A DNA stretch of 64,000 nt from WTGA01 sp965231865 (GCA_965231865.1 CBDDOJ010000001.1:930001-994000); one strand, 5' to 3'; counted from the stretch's first letter, positions 1-9,657 are shown. Translations and numbers: made by a program. Notes: generated by a model not told the origin, from the sequence alone.

Positions 1-1072
1 CAAAGGGAGATTGCGGATCGTTGGGCACCGCATTTTTGTTCACGGTAATGTTCGAGCGACCGAGCGCCGCATCCGCATCCTTTCCGGTGATGTCCTGGTC
101 AATCAGGTCAAGGAGGAACAGGTGGTTGTCCGTGCCACCGGAAACAATGCGATACCCCCGCTCCTGGAATACTTCCACCATGGCCTTTGCATTGTCCAGA
201 GTCTGCTGCTGGTATTCCCTGAACGAAGGGGCCATGGCTTCCTTGAATGCCATGGCCTTGGCGGCAATCACATGCATCAACGGACCCCCCTGTGTTCCGG
301 GAAACACCAGGGAGTTCAGTTTCCGGGTTACCTCAGGATTTTCCCTGGCAAGGATCATGCCGCCCCGGGCGCCACGCAATGTCTTGTGTGTCGTGGTGGT
401 AGTCACATCCGCGATGGAAACCGGGTTGGGGTACAATCCTACCGCGACCAGCCCGGCAACATGGGCCATGTCGACAAACAGGTAGGCACCCACAGAATCT
501 GCAATTTCCCGGAAACGCTGCCAGTCCATGACCCTGGAGTAGGCCGAAAATCCGGCCACAATCATTTTTGGCTGATGCTCCCTGGCCAACGTCTCGACTT
601 CTTCATAGTCGACTTCACCCGTGGCCGCATCCAGACCATACTGCACCGCATGGTACAGCTTGCCTGAAAAATTAACGCTTGCCCCATGGGTCAGGTGTCC
701 ACCGTGCGCCAGGCTCATCCCCAAAATGGTCTCTCCAGGGTCGCACAACGCCATGTACACCGCGGCATTCGCGGAAGACCCCGAGTGCGGCTGGACATTC
801 ACATAATCCGCGTTGAACAGCTGCTTTGCCCGGTCTATGGCCAGCGATTCCGCAATGTCGACAAATTCACAGCCGCCGTAATAACGCTTTCCCGGATACC
901 CTTCGGCATATTTGTTGGTCAATACCGAACCCTGGACCGCCAGCACGCGGGGACTGACGAAATTCTCCGAAGCAATTAACTCGATATGGTCTTCCTGCCG
1001 TTGCTCTTCACATTGGATGGCATCCCACAGTTCCGGGTCCATTTCAGCAATGCTCTTGGTTTTGTCGAACAT
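1..1072 (-). CDS. glyA: Serine hydroxymethyltransferase (partial, C-terminus off the window)
   Basis: PLP enzyme of the cytosol that converts serine and tetrahydrofolate to glycine and methylene-THF. The first 357 codons are visible; the last 60 or so of the usual ~417 residues lie beyond the left edge. The PLP-binding lysine is Lys230 in the motif TTTTTHKTLRGARGG, where the family usually reads GPRGG. The N-terminal motif IELIASENFVS is intact. The ATG at 1072 is chosen because GGAG lies six bases upstream. It follows the tgt stop by 283 nt on the same strand, and an AT-rich stretch with a TATACA-like hexamer near 1131-1136 suggests its own promoter. Identity is secure from the motifs. Confidence 0.96.
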   Translation of the reverse strand, partial: MFDKTKSIAEMDPELWDAIQCEEQRQEDHIELIASENFVSPRVLAVQGSVLTNKYAEGYPGKRYYGGCEFVDIAESLAIDRAKQLFNADYVNVQPHSGSSANAAVYMALCDPGETILGMSLAHGGHLTHGASVNFSGKLYHAVQYGLDAATGEVDYEEVETLAREHQPKMIVAGFSAYSRVMDWQRFREIADSVGAYLFVDMAHVAGLVAVGLYPNPVSIADVTTTTTHKTLRGARGGMILARENPEVTRKLNSLVFPGTQGGPLMHVIAAKAMAFKEAMAPSFREYQQQTLDNAKAMVEVFQERGYRIVSGGTDNHLFLLDLIDQDITGKDADAALGRSNITVNKNAVPNDPQSPF

Positions 1073-1355
1073 GTTTTACTCCAGATAAAATTACCACCCC
1101 GAAAAATCAGGGCATACAGGCCCTCCCGATTGTATAGAATGACCGCCGTGTTTTCACATTAAATTTATTTACCAATAGCATAATCTGGCTTATATGATGT
1201 GGTACCGAACCCATGAAAAGCGCCGATACAGCCCAATGGAAAACTGAAAAAAAAAGCCCAGTCAAGTCAACCGTGAGTGAGGCCCTTGCAAAAGACGGTC
1301 TCCATTGGAGTCCGCGGCCGCCCCGGACCGGGTTGCGAAAGAAGATTCCCCGTCA

Positions 1356-2438
1356 TCAGGGAAATCCCGATTTCCGGAATTCGCCAAATGTTCCGGATTC
1401 GATCCGACGACGAATTTTTTTCATCCAGTCCTGGTAGAAATGGACATTGTGCAGGGAGCACAGCCTTGCCCCCAGAATTTCGTTCTGTTGATGAAGATGC
1501 TTCAGATAAGACCGGGAATAGTGGGCACATGTATAGCACGCACAGGCCGCATCAATGGGCCGGGTATCCATTTTGTATTGTGAATTCCTGATTTTTACCA
1601 CACCGCGATCCGTATAAAGCCACCCATTCCTAGCATTTCTGGTGGGCAATACACAATCAAACATGTCCACGCCCGCGGCCACGCATTCGACAATGTCCCG
1701 GGGCGTCCCCACACCCATCAAATATCGGGGTCTGTCTGCCGGCAACCGGTGCGCAATCTCATTGACGATGTGCATCATTTCCTCTTTTGGCTCACCCACG
1801 GACAGGCCGCCGATTGCGTAACCGGGAAAATCGATTTCCACCAGTTTTTCCATGGACTCCATTCTCAAATCCGTATACATGCCCCCCTGCAATATTCCGA
1901 ACAATGATCCGCTTCCCCGGTAGCTGTCCCGGCATCTCCTCGCCCACCTGGCGGACCGCTCCATGGATTCCGCCGCCTGCTCCCGGGTTGCAGGCCAGGC
2001 GGTACATTCATCGAAAACCATCGCGATATCGGAACCCAGCCTGGCCTGTATATCCATGGATTCCTCCGGTCCAAGAAAAATCCTGCTCCCATCCACCGGC
2101 GAACGGAATGTGACCCCTTTCTCGTCAAGGGTACGCAGCGCTTCCAGGCTCCATACCTGGAACCCCCCCGAATCCGTGAGAATCGGTTTTGGCCAGTTCA
2201 TGAAATCATGCAGGGTCCCATGGGCCTGGACCACGTCCATTCCCGGGCGCAGAAACAGATGAAAGGTATTGCCAAGGAGAATGTCCGCCCCCGTCGAAGC
2301 CACCTCTTCCGGGGTCAATGATTTCACCGTTCCCCGGGTCCCCACCGGCATAAACGCCGGGGTTTGAATGCTGCCCCGGGGCAATTTCAATGTGCCCCGT
2401 CTTGCCTGATTTTCAGTGGCTACGATTTCAAACTTCAT
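1356..2438 (-). CDS. tgt: Queuine/preQ1 tRNA-guanine transglycosylase
   Basis: Exchanges G34 for preQ1 in tRNAs with GUN anticodons, the first tRNA-bound step of queuosine synthesis. 360 residues, slightly shorter than the ~375 of E. coli because the C-terminal tail stops at EFRKSGFP. The active-site Asp89 lies in TDSGGFQVWSL and the nucleophile Asp261 in MFDCVLPTRNARNG. The zinc site is Cys299, Cys301, Cys304 and His330 (CACYTC...LHN). Its ATG overlaps the queA stop as ATGA, so the two are translationally coupled. The yajC-secD-secF genes that often follow tgt in gammaproteobacteria are absent; glyA follows instead. Confidence 0.97.
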   Translation of the reverse strand: MKFEIVATENQARRGTLKLPRGSIQTPAFMPVGTRGTVKSLTPEEVASTGADILLGNTFHLFLRPGMDVVQAHGTLHDFMNWPKPILTDSGGFQVWSLEALRTLDEKGVTFRSPVDGSRIFLGPEESMDIQARLGSDIAMVFDECTAWPATREQAAESMERSARWARRCRDSYRGSGSLFGILQGGMYTDLRMESMEKLVEIDFPGYAIGGLSVGEPKEEMMHIVNEIAHRLPADRPRYLMGVGTPRDIVECVAAGVDMFDCVLPTRNARNGWLYTDRGVVKIRNSQYKMDTRPIDAACACYTCAHYSRSYLKHLHQQNEILGARLCSLHNVHFYQDWMKKIRRRIESGTFGEFRKSGFP

Positions 2439-3460
2439 GGTCTTCGCTCCACAAACATGGCATCCCCATAACTGTAAAACCGATATTGCTTTTCAATGGC
2501 GTCCTGGTAAGCGGCGCGGATCCTTTCCAGGCCTGCAAAGGCACTGACCATCATCAAAAGCGTCGATTTCGGCAAGTGAAAATTTGTAATCAAGGCATCC
2601 ACCACCATGAACCGGAATCCGGGCAAAATGAAAAGATCGGTGTCGGTTGAGGTTGGCTGCACCCTTCCATCACGACCCGCGCTTTCGAGTGCACGGACGA
2701 CGGTGGTCCCCACCGCAATGACCCGCCCTCCCCGGGACCGGGTCATTGCGATTTTTTCGCAGGTTTCCGGCTCGATTGTCATCCGTTCCCGATGCATCCT
2801 GTGCCGACTCACTTCTGTGACCCGGACAGGCTGAAAAGTCCCTGCGCCAACATGCAGCGTCACCGCGGCGATTTCCACTCCCTGCTGCCGCAGACGGTCA
2901 AGCAATGCCTCATCAAAATGCAACCCGGCTGTGGGTGCGGCAACGGCACCGGGGACACGGGAATAAACCGTCTGATAGCGTTTGAAATCACTGTCTTCAG
3001 GGGACCGATGGATATAAGGCGGCAAGGGTGTCCGGCCATATTTTTTGAATACCTCCCCGGGAGGATGGCCCTGCGGGAACCGCACAAGGAAAAACGGGTC
3101 CTGCCTGCCGGTCACCTTGAGCCTGAACCGGCCGAGTTCTATCTCCTGATTCATCTGTATCCGCTTGCTTGAACCCAGCAACACCAGAGCGTGGCGGTCA
3201 TCCTGAATTCTTTCGAGCATGATTTCCACCTTGCCACCCGTCGGTTTCCTGCCGAACAGACGGGCCGGCAGTACCCGGGAATCATTCACCACCAGCAAAT
3301 CCCCTGCCCGCACGAACCGGGGGAGGTTTTCAAACCGGCAATGCCGCAGGTCACCGGCCTGGTCCCCAAGCACAAGCAGGCGGCTGGCAGACCGGCTTTC
3401 CAACGGATACTGGGCGATCAGTGCTTCAGGCAATTCGTACTCAAACTGTTGAATATCCAT
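2435..3460 (-). CDS. queA: S-adenosylmethionine:tRNA ribosyltransferase-isomerase
   Basis: Builds epoxyqueuosine by transferring the ribosyl part of SAM onto preQ1 at tRNA position 34, acting directly after Tgt. 341 residues from the ATG at 3460 (MDIQQFEYELPEALIAQ), close to the ~350 of the family. Family stretches such as LVVNDSRVLPARL, APTAGLHF and ITNFHLPKSTLLMMVSAFAG are all present. The reading frame stays open for 342 nt further upstream, but that extension runs antisense through the tRNA-Leu gene and is not coding. The stop overlaps the tgt start by 4 nt. No strong ribosome binding site is seen before the chosen ATG. Confidence 0.95.
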   Translation of the reverse strand: MDIQQFEYELPEALIAQYPLESRSASRLLVLGDQAGDLRHCRFENLPRFVRAGDLLVVNDSRVLPARLFGRKPTGGKVEIMLERIQDDRHALVLLGSSKRIQMNQEIELGRFRLKVTGRQDPFFLVRFPQGHPPGEVFKKYGRTPLPPYIHRSPEDSDFKRYQTVYSRVPGAVAAPTAGLHFDEALLDRLRQQGVEIAAVTLHVGAGTFQPVRVTEVSRHRMHRERMTIEPETCEKIAMTRSRGGRVIAVGTTVVRALESAGRDGRVQPTSTDTDLFILPGFRFMVVDALITNFHLPKSTLLMMVSAFAGLERIRAAYQDAIEKQYRFYSYGDAMFVERRP

Positions 3461-3573
3461 ACTGTGAAACCGGAATTGGTAGCGTTGGATTGTATTGGAT
3501 TCCTGCCCCGGATGTATCACCGGAATGAGCGATGTTGCAATCCCCGGAAATGCATGCGGCATCGCATCGTGTA

Positions 3574-3602
3574 TTGCATCCCCGTGAAAAACACTATATC
3601 TT
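3574..3602 (+). promoter_or_regulatory. Candidate promoter of tRNA-Leu
   Basis: A -35-like TTGCAT (3574-3579) and a -10-like TATCTT (3597-3602) are separated by 17 nt just upstream of tRNA-Leu. The same TTGCAT -35 form appears before the tRNA-Thr operon. The implied leader is only a few bases long, so this is a weak inference. Confidence 0.3.
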
Positions 3603-3612
3603 CTGCGAGCAG

Positions 3613-3699
3613 GCCGGGGTGGCGAAATTGGTAGACGCGCCAGACTCAAAATCTGGTTGGGGCAACCCAGTGTCGGTTCGAGTCCGACCCTCGGTACCA
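3613..3699 (+). tRNA. tRNA-Leu (anticodon CAA)
   Basis: An 87-nt class II tRNA with the 3' CCA encoded. Acceptor arms GCCGGGG and CCTCGGT pair with two G-U wobbles. The anticodon arm is CCAGA/TCTGG with loop CTCAAAA, giving anticodon CAA for UUG codons. The long variable arm (GTTGGGGCAACCCA region) and T-arm GTCGG-TTCGAGT-CCGAC are complete. It stands alone on the plus strand, divergent from queA, with a decayed DUF4062 gene immediately downstream. Confidence 0.97.
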
Positions 3700-3932
3700 T
3701 TCTTCCTGCCGTTTCCCTTTCATTGGCTTGTCGGGATAAAGTTATGGTCAGAATCCTGCAACCAGCAACACCCGATTCCATCCAACCCCGGAACTGGTGC
3801 AATATTCCTTTTGCTCAAAAAAACATTTCCATTAATCCGGCAGAGGGCCCGGAACAGGGAGAAACGCAAAAACTCAGAAATGCAACGGATTAACGCTGGA
3901 CTATCTCTGATCTATCCTCAGCAAAGCTCCGT

Positions 3933-5593
3933 CTAATGCTTTGATCGGTCTAATCTCGTTGTTGCCGCTAGTACGGAGTGCCCTTTGTCTGTGAGTCGGT
4001 ATTTCTGCTGTTTGCTGCGAGGCTTTAACGGGATGGTCATTTCAAGTAGTCCCTGAGCGATAGCGGGCTGCTGATAATGCTCCCGGAAGTGCTTTTCGTC
4101 CGTCAACCCCAATTTCTCCTGGATCTCCCTGCGGCTCATCTCTCCCTGAAGCACCAACAACATTCTCGCGACATCGGGGGTAACATCGGGGGTGACATCG
4201 GGGGTGAATTTCCTGAACTCCGAAACGTCAGGCCGCCACACCGTTGTTACGAATCCGTCCTCGACTGCGAAACTTGGTTCTTGCAGGCCAGCTTCAGCAC
4301 ACCGACGGATTATGTCCAGCGTCCCCGTGCCCATGCGTTCAATGTATTCTGCGAGATACAACGATTCCGCCAACAACGGGTTGTGTGGTACCGAACCATG
4401 TGCCACGCGCAGCATGTCAGGCGTGAGCGTAGGCGGGAGCCGGCCAGGGTTTCGGATTCCAGTCGATCAGCGAACAGCATGACCTGGATACTGCCATGGC
4501 TCGTGTAGTCGCGATGTGCCACCGCATTCACGATCGCCTCGTTTACAACCTCCTTCGGAATCTCGTACGTCACAGGCGCCCGGGCGGTATCTACCCTGGT
4601 GCCCACCGACAGGGCGACCTTACTCAGCACGAAATCCACCGCCTGATCGACCAGATCGAAAGCGGTTCCCTTGTAGACTTGGTAGGAAGGGATTGGCTTG
4701 GAGACTTCGGTGCCGTGGAAGTGGGCGCATTTGACCTCGGACGAGATCAGGAATCGTTGCGGAGCCTTACCGAATAACAGTACTGCAGCATTGGTGGGCC
4801 GGTCGTCGTCAAGCAGGTTCAAATGCTTCAACAAGTCCGCGCTCAGGGCATGCTCGGTCAGTGGAAACTGGCGGGCACGTCGCGCGTTACGGATGAAACG
4901 AGTCATAATCTCAACGTCAAGGTCCGCCTGTGATGCCTTGGGACAGGCCGTTGCATCAAAGGGGCCAGAACGGATTAGCGCTCTGTCCTCGAGATAATCC
5001 ACCAATGCTGCGTACAACCCGGACACCAGCTCTTGTGCGGTATTGAAGCGTTTCCGGATCAATCCTGTCTGGGCTTTGGCGACCAAGGCCTGCATCTTGA
5101 TGTGGCGATGGGACTCCTTCGCCACCGTCAAGAAGATCATGCGGTGCTTTCCAAGGGCGGTCGCGCGGTCGAATTCACGTTCGGTGGGTGAGAGACCATC
5201 CACATCCTCCATGCCATAACTTTGGCCAAGCAACCCGACAAACACATCACACCGCTCCACCTCACTGAGATAGACCTCGTCTGGACAGCGGTCGGTTGCG
5301 AGAACATCTTCGAACACGAAACGGCCCGGGACTACCACCTCGGCTGGCGCCTGGCAACACCCCATCGGAGTGATCTGTCCCTGGATATCAAGGTACTGTA
5401 CCGGAACCATGACGGGAAGAACCCCGAACATGCTACCGTCTTCGAAATAATCGCACACTGGTAGGACCCGGCAGGCGCAAGGGGAAAAGCAGACAACTGG
5501 CCCCCTGAAAACCGACAGGGGACGGATGCACGGCGGGATGCACACGGACCTTTGAAGGCAGCAATGTCTTTGAAAGGGGAGGTGACCGTGCAC
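3933..5593 (-). pseudogene. Decayed DUF4062 / AlbA_2-type ATP-binding protein
   Basis: Two overlapping frames together rebuild one protein. The upstream frame (down to about 4310) carries the DUF4062 core (VFEDVLATDRCPDEVYL, LSPTEREFDRATALGKHRMI) and then the RecG-like ATP-binding region with PKEVVNEAIVNAVAHRDY. The downstream frame (4415 to 3933) continues with MLRVAHGSVPHNPLLAESLY and YIERMGTGTLDIIRRC. The frames join if one A is restored near 4456-4460, giving RLEIRNPGRLPPTLTPDM, so a single-base deletion is the likely break. The usual DUF4062 start (an ISSVQ-like motif) is missing, so the 5' end also looks truncated and the upstream boundary is uncertain. A winged-helix-like tail follows a TPDV repeat linker. 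Function unknown; relatives occur in accessory and defence-related loci. Confidence 0.7.
4171..4206 (-). repeat. 12-bp tandem repeat coding TPDV x3
   Basis: Three consecutive units of acatcgggggtg (the first ends in a) encode TPDVTPDVTPDV in the linker before the C-terminal helix-turn-helix-like region of the decayed gene. Repeat linkers of this kind are common in AlbA_2-type regulators. Confidence 0.85.
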
Positions 5594-5768
5594 CCTTCGG
5601 TTTGTACTCGTGCTCGACCTTCACGAGAGGATGAGGCCCAGGCAAGGAGATGGCTCGTGCTGGATGATGGGGCGGGCATACCATTATGTTCCGTTGGACA
5701 ATTCTATCTCTGGATAAACCTGCCTGAAACAGGTAGACTCATACCGTGAATCTTACAAGAGGTTGAAC

Positions 5769-6200
5769 ATGACCAACAGACGCACTCCCACCAAAACCCC
5801 GTCCAAAGCCATTGATATCAGTGGCAAAGCGATGATTGGCGAAGCCATAAAGATCGTTGGCAACGTCACCGGGAAAGAAGACATCGTGATTAACGGTACT
5901 ATTGAAGGGGAAGTTGATTTCCGCCATCACTTCGTGGTTGTGGGAAATTCCGGACAAGTCAATGCAAACATCAGTGCCCGAAACATCAGCATCGAAGGTG
6001 AGGTGAAAGGAATACTGCGGGCGACGGAAGAAGTCTGTATCCTCTCCACGGGCAAGGTCACCGGGGATATTCGTGCACCTCGCATGCTCCTGCACGACGG
6101 AAGCCAGTTCAAGGGATCCGTTGATACGGAAGAGGTCGCCCGTACAGATACCCGGGCATCCAAACTTCAATTGGCGAGACCAGGCCCGAGAAAAAAATAA
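5769..6200 (+). CDS. Bactofilin family polymer-forming protein
   Basis: 143-residue bactofilin (DUF583). Members of this family polymerise without nucleotide into filaments or sheets under the membrane and guide cell shape or wall enzymes. The core from about residue 17 to 120 is the repeating right-handed beta-helix pattern seen in IKIVGNVTGKEDIVINGTIEG and the following rungs; both tails are disordered, basic and proline-rich. ATG 5769 is preferred over the in-frame TTG at 5763 because AAGAGG sits six bases before the ATG. It stands alone, convergent with glmM. No M23 peptidase partner, common beside bactofilins, is seen nearby. Confidence 0.9.
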   Translation: MTNRRTPTKTPSKAIDISGKAMIGEAIKIVGNVTGKEDIVINGTIEGEVDFRHHFVVVGNSGQVNANISARNISIEGEVKGILRATEEVCILSTGKVTGDIRAPRMLLHDGSQFKGSVDTEEVARTDTRASKLQLARPGPRKK

Positions 6201-6225
6201 ATCCCGGCTTCCATTCGGGATTTTC
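6191..6225 (+). terminator. Bidirectional intrinsic terminator between bactofilin gene and glmM
   Basis: An 8-bp stem AAATCCCG/CGGGATTT with a 9-nt loop spans 6199-6223. On the plus strand it ends in TTTT after the bactofilin stop. On the minus strand it runs into a T-rich tract (the A-run at 6191-6197), so it can end glmM transcription as well. Confidence 0.75.
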
Positions 6226-6264
6226 CGAAACCCGGCCCCGGTGCCGGACAGATGCCCGGAAAGA

Positions 6265-7617
6265 TTAGCCCTCCGCGGCTGCCGTTTCCACAGTGGCCGC
6301 CAGTTTCCGGGTCAGTTTTTGCACCTGATCCATATCGTGCCCTTCAATCATCACCCGGAATACGGGTTCAGTACCGGACGGTCTGAGAACGACCCGACCA
6401 ACCCGCCCCAGTTTTCCTTCCGTCTCCGCAACGGCATCCTGCACTGCCTGGTGTGAAATCAGTGACTTCCCATTCGCCCGACCGATCGGCACGTTGATCA
6501 CCTGCTGGGGGTAGACCTCCATGCCCCGGGTAAGTTCAGACAGCGGCTTGTCCTTTGCCAGCATGACTTCAAGGATTTCCAGTGCCGCAACGATCCCGTC
6601 TCCCGTGGTACTTTTGTCCAGGCACAGAATGTGACCGGAGGACTCCCCGCCAAGCAGCCAGTCATTTTCGGTGAGCGCCTCATGCACGTGCCGGTCTCCG
6701 ACACCGGTGCGCTTGAATTCTATGGAAGCGGTTTTCAGTGCCAGTTCAAGACCGAGATTGCTCATCACCGTGCCGACCACCCCGCCGTTCAGCCTGGTAT
6801 TTTCCTGCCGGTATTTCGCCAGCACATAGAGTATCCGGTCACCATTGATTTCATTGCCCAGCTCATCGACGATGACGACCCGGTCCGCGTCACCGTCCAG
6901 CGCAATCCCCAGATCAGCCCCTGTTTTCTCTACTTCCCGGATCAACAGTTCCGGGTTGGTGGACCCACAGTTCCGGTTGATATTGAAACCATTCGGCTTG
7001 TTTGCAATGGCCACCACATCGGCGCCCAGTTCAGAAAACACCCGGGGGGCCACGTCGTACGCCGCGCCGTTTGCACAGTCAATGGCAATCTTCAGACCGG
7101 AAAGACTGAGGTGGTGCGGGAAGGTACTCTTGCAATGCTCGATATACCGTCCATAGGCATCGGGAAATCGTTTGGCCTTGCCCAGTTTTGCGGAGGGAAC
7201 ACTGTGCAGCGGCTGCCCCATCATCCGGTCAATCTCCCTGGTCAGATCATCCTGCAGTTTCGTTCCTTCCGGAGAAAATATCTTGATGCCATTGTCATCA
7301 TAGGGATTGTGCGATGCACTGATAACAATCCCGGCACACGCCCGGGCCGTGCGTGTGAGATACGCAATCCCCGGGGTGGGCATCGGACCCAGAAGATAGA
7401 CATGGACTCCCGCCGCGGAAAATCCCGCTTCCAGGGCGGATTCCAGCAGATATCCGGAAACCCGGGTATCCTTTCCGATCAACACATTGTCACCACCCCG
7501 GGATGTCGCAAAGACACGTCCTGCAGCCCAGCCCAGCTTCAGGATGGTTTCGGGGGTGATGGGTTCGCTGCCGAATTTACCTCTGACACCGTCTGTGCCA
7601 AAAAAAGAATCGGTCAT
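6265..7617 (-). CDS. glmM: Phosphoglucosamine mutase
   Basis: Converts glucosamine-6-phosphate to glucosamine-1-phosphate for UDP-GlcNAc, feeding peptidoglycan and lipid A. 450 residues, family-typical length. The phosphoserine is Ser102 in ISASHNPYDDNG. The metal loop is DGDADR at residues 241-246, and the phosphate-binding loop RPSGTEPVFRVM lies near the C-terminus. It starts 19 nt after the ftsH stop and is probably cotranscribed with it. In E. coli folP sits between these two genes; it is absent here. Transcription probably ends at the shared hairpin at 6191-6225. Confidence 0.97.
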   Translation of the reverse strand: MTDSFFGTDGVRGKFGSEPITPETILKLGWAAGRVFATSRGGDNVLIGKDTRVSGYLLESALEAGFSAAGVHVYLLGPMPTPGIAYLTRTARACAGIVISASHNPYDDNGIKIFSPEGTKLQDDLTREIDRMMGQPLHSVPSAKLGKAKRFPDAYGRYIEHCKSTFPHHLSLSGLKIAIDCANGAAYDVAPRVFSELGADVVAIANKPNGFNINRNCGSTNPELLIREVEKTGADLGIALDGDADRVVIVDELGNEINGDRILYVLAKYRQENTRLNGGVVGTVMSNLGLELALKTASIEFKRTGVGDRHVHEALTENDWLLGGESSGHILCLDKSTTGDGIVAALEILEVMLAKDKPLSELTRGMEVYPQQVINVPIGRANGKSLISHQAVQDAVAETEGKLGRVGRVVLRPSGTEPVFRVMIEGHDMDQVQKLTRKLAATVETAAAEG

Positions 7618-7636
7618 CTGCCGCCAGGGTTCCGGA

Positions 7637-9568
7637 TCAGCCGGAGCTGCTTGGATCAGGCAGGTCGAGGTCCGATTCCTTCAGGCCCAGATCCTCCCCG
7701 GAATGGGCGGACGGCGATGCTGCCCCCCCTTTGGGCTTGTTGCCCGAGGCCACCGCATCCGGAGGAGTCGGGGGTTTGCCTGCCATGATTTGATCCACCT
7801 GGCTGGAATCCAGAGTTTCCCATTCCAGCAGTGAGGTGGCCATTACTTCAATCTTTTCGGTGTTTTCCTCGATAATTTTTCGCGCCCGGCCATACTCCTG
7901 ATCAATAATCCGGCTGACTTCCTTTTCCACCCTTTCCGCGGTCTTGGGACTGACATTGCGGTGTGTTGACATCTCCCGGCCCAGAAAGACTTCGCTCTGG
8001 TTGTCCCCGAATACCCTGGGGCCCAGCAAATCACTCATCCCCCATCGTGAAACCATGTTTTGCGCCATTTGCGTCGCCTGCTCAAAATCATTGGCTGCTC
8101 CGGTGGTCATCTGGTCCATAAACACCTCTTCGGCGATTCTGCCTCCCATCAGGACGGCTATTCTTGCCAGCAGATACTCCCTGTTGTGGCTGTACCGGTC
8201 TTCCACGGGCAACTGCATCGTGACTCCCAGTGCCCGCCCCCGGGGAATAATCGTAACCTTGTGAACGGGGTCGGTGAACCTGGAAAGCACTTTTGCAACC
8301 ACCGTGTGACCCGACTCGTGGTATGCCGTATTCTTGCGCTCTTCCTCGGGCATGACAATGGAACGACGTTCCACCCCCATCAGCACTTTATCCTTGGCCT
8401 TCTCGAATTGTTCCATGCAGACCAGCTTTCTGTTTTCCCTGGCAGCAAACAGGGCGGCTTCGTTGATCAGGTTTGCCAGGTCTGCACCGGAGAACCCCGG
8501 CGTACCCCGGGCAATGACAACCGGGTCGATATCATCATCCAGGGGCACCTTCTTCATATGTACCCGGAGAATCGCTTCACGACCCCGTATGTCGGGCAGG
8601 GGGACGGTGACCTGGCGGTCGAACCGGCCTGGCCTGAGCAGCGCAGGGTCGAGCACATCGGGGCGGTTTGTCGCTGCAATCACAATGACGCCTTCCCCGG
8701 CATCGAAACCATCCATCTCCACCAGCAGCTGGTTCAGGGTCTGCTCCCTTTCATCATGCCCTCCTCCCAAACCGGCTCCTCTTTGACGGCCCACCGCATC
8801 AATCTCATCAATGAAAATAATACAGGGGGCATGTTTTTTTGCCTGGTCAAACATGTCCCGGACCCTGGAGGCCCCCACCCCCACAAACATCTCGACAAAG
8901 TCGGACCCCGAGATGGTGAAGAAGGGAACCTTGGCCTCCCCGGCAATCGCCTTGGCCAGAAGGGTTTTCCCGGTTCCCGGACTTCCCGTCATCAATACCC
9001 CCCGGGGAATCCGGCCGCCCAGTTTTCGAAAACGTGACGGGTCCTTGAGAAACTCCACCAATTCTTCCACCTCTTCCTTGGCTTCATCCACCCCGGCCAC
9101 ATCCTCGAAGGTAATGTGGTTCTTGTCCTCGGTCAGCATACGCGCCTTGCTTTTGCCAAAACTGAGCGCACCCCCGCGGCCGCCCCCCTGCATTTGCTTC
9201 ATGAAGAATATCCACACGCCGATCAACAGCAGGATCGGAAACGAACTGATCAGCAGGTGCATCAACAATGAGGTTTCTTCGGCTTTTTTGGCCTTGATTT
9301 CAACCTGGTGGCTGACCAGGTCGTCCACAAGCTTGGGATCATTGGGGGCATAGGTCACGAACGATTTGCCGGTATGAGTCATCCCGCTGATCACTTCATT
9401 GTCAATCTCCACCGCCGCGACACTTCCCTGGCGTACCTGACTGAGAAACTCGGAATAAGTGATTTCATTGCTGCCACCCCCTTCGGGGTCCGTAAAATTA
9501 TTGAAAACAGACATCAATACCATGGCAATCACCAGCCACAGCAAAATATTCTTGGTTATGTTAGGCAA
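7637..9568 (-). CDS. ftsH: ATP-dependent zinc metalloprotease FtsH
   Basis: Hexameric inner-membrane AAA protease that degrades misfolded membrane proteins and, in E. coli, LpxC and sigma32. 643 residues: TM1 at about 8-23, periplasmic domain, TM2 at about 103-123, Walker A GSPGTGKT (195-202), Walker B IIFIDEID (250-257), the second region of homology with NRPDVLDPALLRPGRFD, and the zinc motif HESGH (417-421). The start is TTG at 9568, supported by GGAG eight bases upstream; the first in-frame ATG lies inside TM1 and would break it. The C-terminal tail is low-complexity (Pro/Gly/Ser-rich). It lies between rlmE (89 nt upstream) and glmM. Confidence 0.97.
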   Translation of the reverse strand: MPNITKNILLWLVIAMVLMSVFNNFTDPEGGGSNEITYSEFLSQVRQGSVAAVEIDNEVISGMTHTGKSFVTYAPNDPKLVDDLVSHQVEIKAKKAEETSLLMHLLISSFPILLLIGVWIFFMKQMQGGGRGGALSFGKSKARMLTEDKNHITFEDVAGVDEAKEEVEELVEFLKDPSRFRKLGGRIPRGVLMTGSPGTGKTLLAKAIAGEAKVPFFTISGSDFVEMFVGVGASRVRDMFDQAKKHAPCIIFIDEIDAVGRQRGAGLGGGHDEREQTLNQLLVEMDGFDAGEGVIVIAATNRPDVLDPALLRPGRFDRQVTVPLPDIRGREAILRVHMKKVPLDDDIDPVVIARGTPGFSGADLANLINEAALFAARENRKLVCMEQFEKAKDKVLMGVERRSIVMPEEERKNTAYHESGHTVVAKVLSRFTDPVHKVTIIPRGRALGVTMQLPVEDRYSHNREYLLARIAVLMGGRIAEEVFMDQMTTGAANDFEQATQMAQNMVSRWGMSDLLGPRVFGDNQSEVFLGREMSTHRNVSPKTAERVEKEVSRIIDQEYGRARKIIEENTEKIEVMATSLLEWETLDSSQVDQIMAGKPPTPPDAVASGNKPKGGAASPSAHSGEDLGLKESDLDLPDPSSSG

Positions 9569-9617
9569 TTCGCGTTCTCCAAAGACAATATCTTGTGAAA
9601 TGGTAGATGGTCAGGAG

Positions 9618-9623
9618 ATTATA
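9618..9623 (-). promoter_or_regulatory. Perfect -10 hexamer upstream of ftsH
   Basis: The minus strand reads TATAAT, 50 nt before the ftsH TTG start, in the spacer after rlmE. No good -35 lies at 16-18 nt, so this may be an activator-dependent promoter or chance. Confidence 0.3.
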
Positions 9624-9657
9624 CGGCATCTGCCCCGAAACCTCCTAAAATAGTGAT

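Noticed and set aside
3461..3802. Upstream extension of queA by 114 codons, containing RVGLEPTLG
   Set aside because: It runs antisense through tRNA-Leu; this peptide is a well-known false translation of tRNA T-arms.
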